Source of the DNA: Saccoglossus kowalevskii | Lineage: Eukaryota > Hemichordata > Enteropneusta > Harrimaniidae | DNA length: 38,100 nt | NCBI RefSeq assembly: GCF_000003605.2 | Contig: NW_003155258.1 | Span: 115,463-153,562 of the forward strand | Direction of reading: 5' to 3' | In this document: positions 34,401-38,100 of the stretch, one piece after another | Layout of the letters: each line of letters starts with the position of its first letter | How positions within the stretch are numbered: the first letter of the stretch is position 1 | Translations under genes and position numbers: made by a program | The notes under the pieces: model-generated | Seen by the model: only the letters and a program-made list of their open reading frames with translations | Databases searched by the model: none | Told to the model about the DNA's origin: nothing

Positions 34401-36972
34401 TTACACATTTTTCCTTTTTCTAGGTGCAGCATTATATGGTGGCAGTATCCTGAAAGGACTGGCAAAATATGCTGGGGACAAATATATGCTGGATTTGGAA
34501 GAGAATTTAGTTCGAAATGCGCGGTGAGCTGGATATTAATTATATTCATGTGTTTTCTCTCTTTAGACGTAAATAAATAGAAAAACAATCGAGTACATCT
34601 TTCCGATGCAATCACCTTAATGTATAAAGTGAACCAATCAGAGCAGGATAATGAATATTTGCATCCATTTGGGCTATGAAGTTTGCTTTCAAACATCTAT
34701 GCCATCTTTCAAGAGTCATTCCATATTGTGTGTGAATGTGCAATACCGCACGGTTATGTCGCTCGCTCGTCATATCATTTCGGGCTGACGCATGTGGCAT
34801 AATGGACGTTATTTTAGGAATTATTACGTTATTTTACGTATACCCGGTAATTGTAATTTCAAGAGCACCAAGGAAATGCACGGTTTATGGTGTGGGACTA
34901 TCTATTGTTGTATTGTTCAGAATTGAACATAGTTGAAATAAAACCGTCTTAATGCAGTGGCACAAGAACGGTTGAAGGAGCTGTTGTGATATGTGAATAT
35001 TTCAAAACATTCCCATACGAAAATGTTGATTTCACTGCTATTGGTTACCCTGGGTTCAATGCAGAATGACCACCTTAAAATAACATAGAATTATTGCACT
35101 AAGCAGCAGAAATTTTCCAAAACAAAAACAATAACGTTTTTTTTACCTTGATGAGACAACATATTCATTATAACACAAAAAATGCAACGACATGTGAGAG
35201 CTTTAATGAAAGCTAATTCAGTGAAAATTCATTTTGGTGGACAACATTTTTGAGGGTTGTTTTTTACAGAATGTTTGAAAAAATGGCACGTAGTGTGTTA
35301 GATATATATTACATAAAAGACCCAGAAGAAGCAGGATTGACAATTGCTCGTAAACTACCAGACTGGAATGATACAACCTGTTTATCTATTGCAAATGCTG
35401 GATGGCACATGAAATTCATGGAGCACGAATGTTGTCAAATGAGATTACAGAAAGCGTGGAATGGACACCTCCACATTGAAACTACATGGCAGTGGGTTCA
35501 AGTAAGTGCATTGTCTGAGTATCTATGGAAATTTAAAAATGATAATATTTTACGAGCGTGGGTGTGTTTGTAATCGACGTATAATTTAAAAGTAAAAGTG
35601 AAGCCAAAAATAAATGTTAAAAATAGTAGTTTTAGTTGCTTTACGAAGTCATATTTCTATTTAATTTGAAATATAAATTTAGCTTTCGAGTTTCAAAGAT
35701 GGCATGAGCGAACATTGTTCGAACCACGTAAGTAGTTAAGCATTAATTAAAAAAGAGCCAAAGGGGCAAATGACCCCCATCCGCTTCTAAGTGGGAATAT
35801 TCCAATAACACGAGTGCATAGCTGGCGGCCTTGAAGAGTGTCACCCGTAAATCCACATATATCATCCACGGTGTCAAAGATCAATGCAGGTTTATGACCT
35901 ACTGCATAAGTTCCATCACATTTACAGCTAATTTATGTTGTACTGATGCGTGCCTGATTTAAGTAAACGGTGCTAGTAGGGCTCTGATTTTACAACAAAA
36001 TTCAACGGTGTTGATATCAAAAAGACACGATTGATCAAATGAACGTACTGATTAGTAAGATAGGAAGAGTCATTATGTTTCAATAGGGCTTTGATGTTTC
36101 TAGCATTTATCCATCTTCTAATGGCTTCTGCCAGAATATCGTCATGCTGACATTATACCCCCACTCCTAAAACTACTTAGGTGTGATTGTACTAGGTATT
36201 ACAGAAGGGCAACATAACATGCATTGTGATACGATGACCAAACTGCTACGCGGTAGCCTCTGACTGGACTTTTTTGGATTATGTATGTCGATATCTGAAA
36301 CACGCGTTTAATTAAATTTAAGAATCACAAAATAATACCATTTAAATACTCAGTGATTGAATAAAAATCCTATACAGATTTGCATTTTAATTGTGTTTAA
36401 TGTAAAATCATTAAATTGCATTTTAGACACGTTACATTTCATCACCATAATGTAATAACAACTTGAGTTCTTCAAAAAGGTCGTAATATTATCATATGAT
36501 ATTTATATTTTATTTCATTGTAGTTTTGTATTGCATTATTCATACCTTTCATATGTGCTGGAATGACGTTTTTATTCGAGATGGAAGACGGGGAGACATA
36601 TATTAGAAGTGAGGGAAAATTATGGTTAATATGTGTTTTCCCATTTAAAATGATCGGTTTTTTTATGTCGCCAGTAACAAAGTTTGGATACAATTGTGTA
36701 AGTACTCTCTCTCTCTCTCTTCTCTCTCTCTTCTCTCTCTCTTTCTCTCTTCTCTCTCTCTCTCTCTCTCTCTCCCCTAGAAGTTTAGCAGAAAATTAAC
36801 CAATATTGACAACTTAATTTAATTGTAGGTATCCTACATTATTCTGTTGGGATTGTTTACCTGGTTCGTTTTGACTGACTTAAGACCAGCAACTGAGCCT
36901 AATTCTCCCAGTACTATAGAGTATGTCGTTATCTTCTGGGTTGGAACATTAATTGTGGAAGAACTCAGACAA
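25361..36972 (+). CDS. TRPM-like (melastatin) cation channel, N-terminal 15 exons, incomplete at 3' end
   Basis: Fifteen exons join in one open frame of 576 codons, all with GT-AG introns: 25361-25403, 26948-26988, 27338-27433, 27691-27777, 28430-28522, 29903-30013, 31002-31097, 31401-31514, 31944-32060, 33296-33355, 33588-33807, 34424-34523, 35270-35501, 36524-36697 and 36829-36972. Residues 1-120 are an acidic Ser/Asn/Asp-rich leader. Residues 121-266 are four one-exon melastatin-homology (MHR) helical modules. Residues 287-470 are the last MHR region (LFTWAVLMNRQDMA, then DTTCLSIANAG and KFMEHECCQ). Residues 471-490 are the pre-S1 helix, about 518-547 are S1, and 560-576 are S2 ending in the family motif EELRQ. 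S3-S6, the pore and the TRP helix lie beyond the window. TRPM proteins are tetrameric plasma-membrane or organellar cation channels. This one lacks the MHR1/2 region in the assembled part, so it is shorter before S1 than usual. It cannot be assigned to a named TRPM subtype. Confidence 0.88.
25404..26947 (+). other. Intron 1 (1544 nt)
   Basis: It begins GTGAGT and ends ATATTACAG. No coding block was seen inside. Confidence 0.45.
26948..26988 (+). CDS. TRPM-like gene exon 2
   Basis: Acceptor TATTACAG, donor GAT|GTAAGT. Encodes (D)MELSTRTESDSKD and contains an ATG at 26950 that is an alternative start. Exit phase 0. Confidence 0.7.
27338..27433 (+). CDS. TRPM-like gene exon 3, acidic leader (duplicate of exon 5)
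   Basis: 96 nt, phase 0 to 0, acceptor ACTCTCAG, donor AAA|GTATGT. 32 residues rich in Asp, Asn and Ser, including DSDDMSEVTDNNN and SSTDL. It resembles exon 5 in protein and DNA: both share GTCCACTGACCTGC near the end and GTATGTACA at the donor. Confidence 0.75.
27691..27777 (+). CDS. TRPM-like gene exon 4
   Basis: 87 nt, phase 0 to 0, acceptor TTATTCACAG, donor AAA|GTAAGT. Encodes 29 residues including SYSDLDTDDVPTFEELYKN. It is acidic, without a recognised domain. Confidence 0.75.
28430..28522 (+). CDS. TRPM-like gene exon 5, acidic leader (duplicate of exon 3)
   Basis: 93 nt, phase 0 to 0, acceptor TAATCATAG, donor ACG|GTATGT. 31 residues including KADSNDIIKRTENTN and QSTDLPEG, aligning with exon 3. 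Confidence 0.72.
28523..29902 (+). other. Intron 5 (1380 nt)
   Basis: No additional module exon was found. An antisense 98-codon open frame lies at 29488-29784 (listed separately). Confidence 0.6.
29488..29784 (-). CDS. Hypothetical antisense frame in intron 5
   Basis: 98 codons, with coding-like segments such as HQLSIGKLTLVGMGDMLRAT and QQGGSGGNNGFARRDQMM; the frame stays open upstream of the first ATG (HGADEFAVVVNKG). I do not recognise a family. It may be a decayed mobile-element or retroposed fragment. No splice partners were seen and chance is possible. Confidence 0.2.
   Translation of the reverse strand: MVVNKGKADHQVQVHQLSIGKLTLVGMGDMLRATPRLIMVECSFYDSQARLQYRICQQGGSGGNNGFARRDQMMVCHVMVNRAAIPVSISIWKHILLL
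29903..30013 (+). CDS. TRPM-like gene exon 6, MHR module copy 1
   Basis: 111 nt, phase 0 to 0, acceptor TGTTTCACAG, donor AAA|GTAAGT. The 37 residues follow the helical MHR pattern LVTNNIEAAKLLL-DQFDLNKF-LYHK. In TRPM channels the equivalent is a segment of the type aLv.nr.efVklLle.G.nl..Flt...L.eLY. Confidence 0.85.
30014..31001 (+). other. Intron 6 (988 nt)
   Basis: No extra exon was recognised inside. Confidence 0.6.
31002..31097 (+). CDS. TRPM-like gene exon 7, diverged MHR module copy 2
   Basis: 96 nt, phase 0 to 0, acceptor TTCATCATAG, donor GAC|GTAAGT. 32 residues with LSDDVNCLKQLLIKGFGIDK, then EEFEDD. It lacks the LY-K ending of the other copies and is the most diverged. Confidence 0.75.
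31401..31514 (+). CDS. TRPM-like gene exon 8, MHR module copy 3
   Basis: 114 nt, phase 0 to 0, acceptor TTTTGTTGTAG, donor AAA|GTAAGT. LLTNDVKNVEQCLTDQFDLN followed by EFKKSCLYYK is close to copy 1; at DNA level GACCA-TTTGATTT-AA--AGTTTAA is shared. Confidence 0.85.
31944..32060 (+). CDS. TRPM-like gene exon 9, MHR module copy 4 (most canonical)
   Basis: 117 nt, phase 0 to 0, acceptor TTAATCACAG, donor AAA|GTAAGT. FVSNHVEIVKQLLNDNKFDL then NKFLSERQLVALYVK matches the TRPM consensus best, including the KFL...L..LY part. Confidence 0.88.
32061..33295 (+). other. Intron 9 (1235 nt)
   Basis: AT-rich. A splice-like block at 32425-32463 begins with a stop in the required frame and was rejected. 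A short CACACACACA tract occurs near 33045. Confidence 0.6.
33296..33355 (+). CDS. TRPM-like gene exon 10
   Basis: 60 nt, phase 0 to 0, acceptor TTTCTTAAAG, donor AAG|GTGAGA. Encodes 20 residues (MPSSSLHRFD..., ending IFHAMYK). It corresponds to the linker after the MHR module in TRPM channels. Confidence 0.65.
33588..33807 (+). CDS. TRPM-like gene exon 11, distal MHR region
   Basis: 220 nt, phase 0 to 1, acceptor TGTTTGTTAG, donor ATAG|GTGAGT. Contains FTWAVLMNRQDMANLIWEQ, which matches the TRPM motif of the type LfLWAvLlnRqemA..fWe. Confidence 0.92.
34424..34523 (+). CDS. TRPM-like gene exon 12
   Basis: 100 nt, phase 1 to 2, acceptor CTTTTTCTAG, donor CGCG|GTGAGC. Encodes AALYGGSILKGLAKYAGDKY and then EENLVRNAR, the TRPM segment of the type aALaaskiLk.la. 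Confidence 0.9.
35270..35501 (+). CDS. TRPM-like gene exon 13
   Basis: 232 nt, phase 2 to 0, acceptor TTTTTTACAG, donor CAA|GTAAGT. Contains ARKLPDWNDTTCLSIANAG, KFMEHECCQ and AWNGHL. These match the conserved TRPM sequence W..tTcL.lA......F..h...Q..l...W.G.l just before the pre-S1 helix. Confidence 0.93.
36524..36697 (+). CDS. TRPM-like gene exon 14, pre-S1 helix and start of S1
   Basis: 174 nt, phase 0 to 0, acceptor TTTCATTGTAG, donor TGT|GTAAGT. FCIALFIPFICAGMTFLFEM is the pre-S1 hydrophobic helix. GFFMSPVTKFGYNC is the entry into S1, compare FF.aPvv.F in TRPM2-type channels. Confidence 0.92.
36705..36777 (+). repeat. CT-rich microsatellite in intron 14
   Basis: 73 nt of nearly pure (CT)n with TTCT interruptions. 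It starts 7 nt into a 131-nt intron (36698-36828) and fills over half of it. Confidence 0.97.
36829..36972 (+). CDS. TRPM-like gene exon 15, S1 and S2
   Basis: 144 nt, phase 0 to 0, acceptor TTAATTGTAG, donor CAA|GTGAGT. SYIILLGLFTWFVLTDL is S1. EYVVIFWVGTLIVEELRQ is S2 with the near-invariant TRPM ending EE-RQ. The extracellular loop between them (RPATEPNSPSTI) is short, as usual. Confidence 0.95.
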
Positions 36973-38100
36973 GTGAGTAAAAGTTTCATTATTGATATAA
37001 GTTTCAATTTTGCTCTTCACTTTATTTGTAATCTTTATTCGCTTACTCTAATTCGCAAACAAAATAAATTATTAAGTGAAAATAACTGGAAACTGGTAAG
37101 TGAATAATATGGTATATAAGCCATTGTACTAACTGGACAATCGTAGAAGGTGACGTAATTAACCTCCAGGAAATATTTTTTTTTATGATGTTGCGACTTT
37201 ATTAAAATTCAAATAATTCAAAAAATTTCAAACTTTGAAACACCTCAGACAGCAAAATCAACAACGATGTTTCAACCCAATACAACAGACTATATATGTT
37301 TTACAAAATTCTAACGTATGAGACACATATATATTTTTTCCAAATTGTTTTACCTGGAAGCACTTCTTTAAAACATCCACATATGCAATGTTTACGGTAC
37401 TATCATAGCCACAATGATTATTATCAACTGTTTACAGCATATTTATTGGAAAAAAACAATGCTCACACAGGTCGCCACTGTCAGTGGACATACTGTGCAT
37501 ATATGTAGCGATACATTTATTGATTTTACTCTTTTCAGTATTAAATACTAATAGTTATATAAAATCGAGTATTGCGCGTACGTGCCTTCCATGTATCTGT
37601 CGTATGTTTAGTAACCGAAGAAATTAAACATGCACTGTTTTTAACAATACTCGGCTTAGTAAGCTAGATGACGCAGCAGTAGACATGCGCTAATTCCATG
37701 TGATCTAATCAATAGATTCATTTTCTTCACTATTATTGTATTGGCGGAACCTCAACATTGATTTTATATGGTGATTACCACACACCTGTGCATATTTGAG
37801 TGTATACTAAACGAGCTCCCCTGGGTCTCTAAAATACATAACTATTTTACTGTTATTTAGAAATGTCATAGATACAATGCAACATGAAAGCTAATATTGA
37901 ACAATAATTGCTAGTTTATTTTGAGATACGTTTTGTAAACGACAGTGTTCACGATGAAAACTATTATGTTGCGTGTTCAAGTAATTGGCGCCGTGCGCAC
38001 GCTCATTCAACGATTATATACTAGTATAATGTAGTATATTGACAGGTCCCATATTCGAACCGGAAATGTATCCTAAATATACTGATAATAGCCCAGTACA
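36973..38100 (+). other. Intron 15 or unresolved next exon, to window edge
   Basis: The frame remains open past exon 15 to 37107 and meets a good donor (GTAAGT) after AACTGGAAACTG at 37097. The peptide LLSENNWKL there resembles the 'S..W' region that precedes S3 in TRPM channels. No proper acceptor was found, so the exon is unproven. The rest shows no TRPM S3-S6 exon; the open frame at 37296-37508 is unrelated. Confidence 0.4.

Noticed and set aside
37296-37508. Open frame downstream of S2 as a possible S3-S4 exon
   Set aside because: The translation lacks TRPM S3/S4 hydrophobic pattern and conserved residues, and there is no suitable splice framing.

Overview
This is an AT-rich, intron-containing animal genomic window, not a bacterial one. 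Most of it is non-coding: introns, decayed mobile elements, minisatellite and dispersed repeats, and one assembly gap. The organism looks like a marine invertebrate, probably a mollusc. Three things point there: a Ty3/gypsy-type protease of the kind common in molluscan genomes, a short dispersed element near 24.06-24.14 kb that resembles a gastropod SINE-like repeat, and the short-exon, long-AT-rich-intron style of the one clear gene. This assignment is inference.

Layout. 1-914 is the end of a 44-bp minisatellite that runs off the left edge. 1380-2711 is a decayed element with 24/26-matching inverted ends and a frameshifted THAP zinc-finger remnant. About 3.9-7.5 kb holds diverged dispersed and tandem repeats. 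9245-9823 has coding-like minus-strand debris and a perfect 34-bp palindrome. 10415-10879 is a run of N. 13628-15307 contains a broken retrotransposon aspartic-protease fragment between inverted repeats. 15.85-16.3 kb is an old tandem duplication. 19897-21738 is a foldback-like element with arms of about 250-275 bp around a possible exon. 22.2-22.8 kb is CpG-richer and may be promoter-like.

The main gene is on the plus strand from about 25.36 kb to beyond the right edge. I could assemble 15 exons (25361-36972) that join in one open frame of 576 codons with GT-AG introns. The C-terminal part is clearly a TRPM-family (melastatin) TRP channel: the last melastatin-homology helices, the pre-S1 helix, S1 and S2. 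The pore and C-terminus lie outside the window.

The unusual part is its N-terminus. Where TRPM channels carry the large MHR1/2 nucleotide-sensor region, this model has a short acidic Ser/Asp/Asn-rich leader followed by four tandem one-exon copies of a melastatin-homology helical module. Two leader exons are also duplicates of each other. Exons 3 to 10 all start and end in phase 0, so each could be skipped or amplified without breaking the frame. This reorganised, exon-amplified TRPM-like sensor region is the best candidate for something undescribed here.
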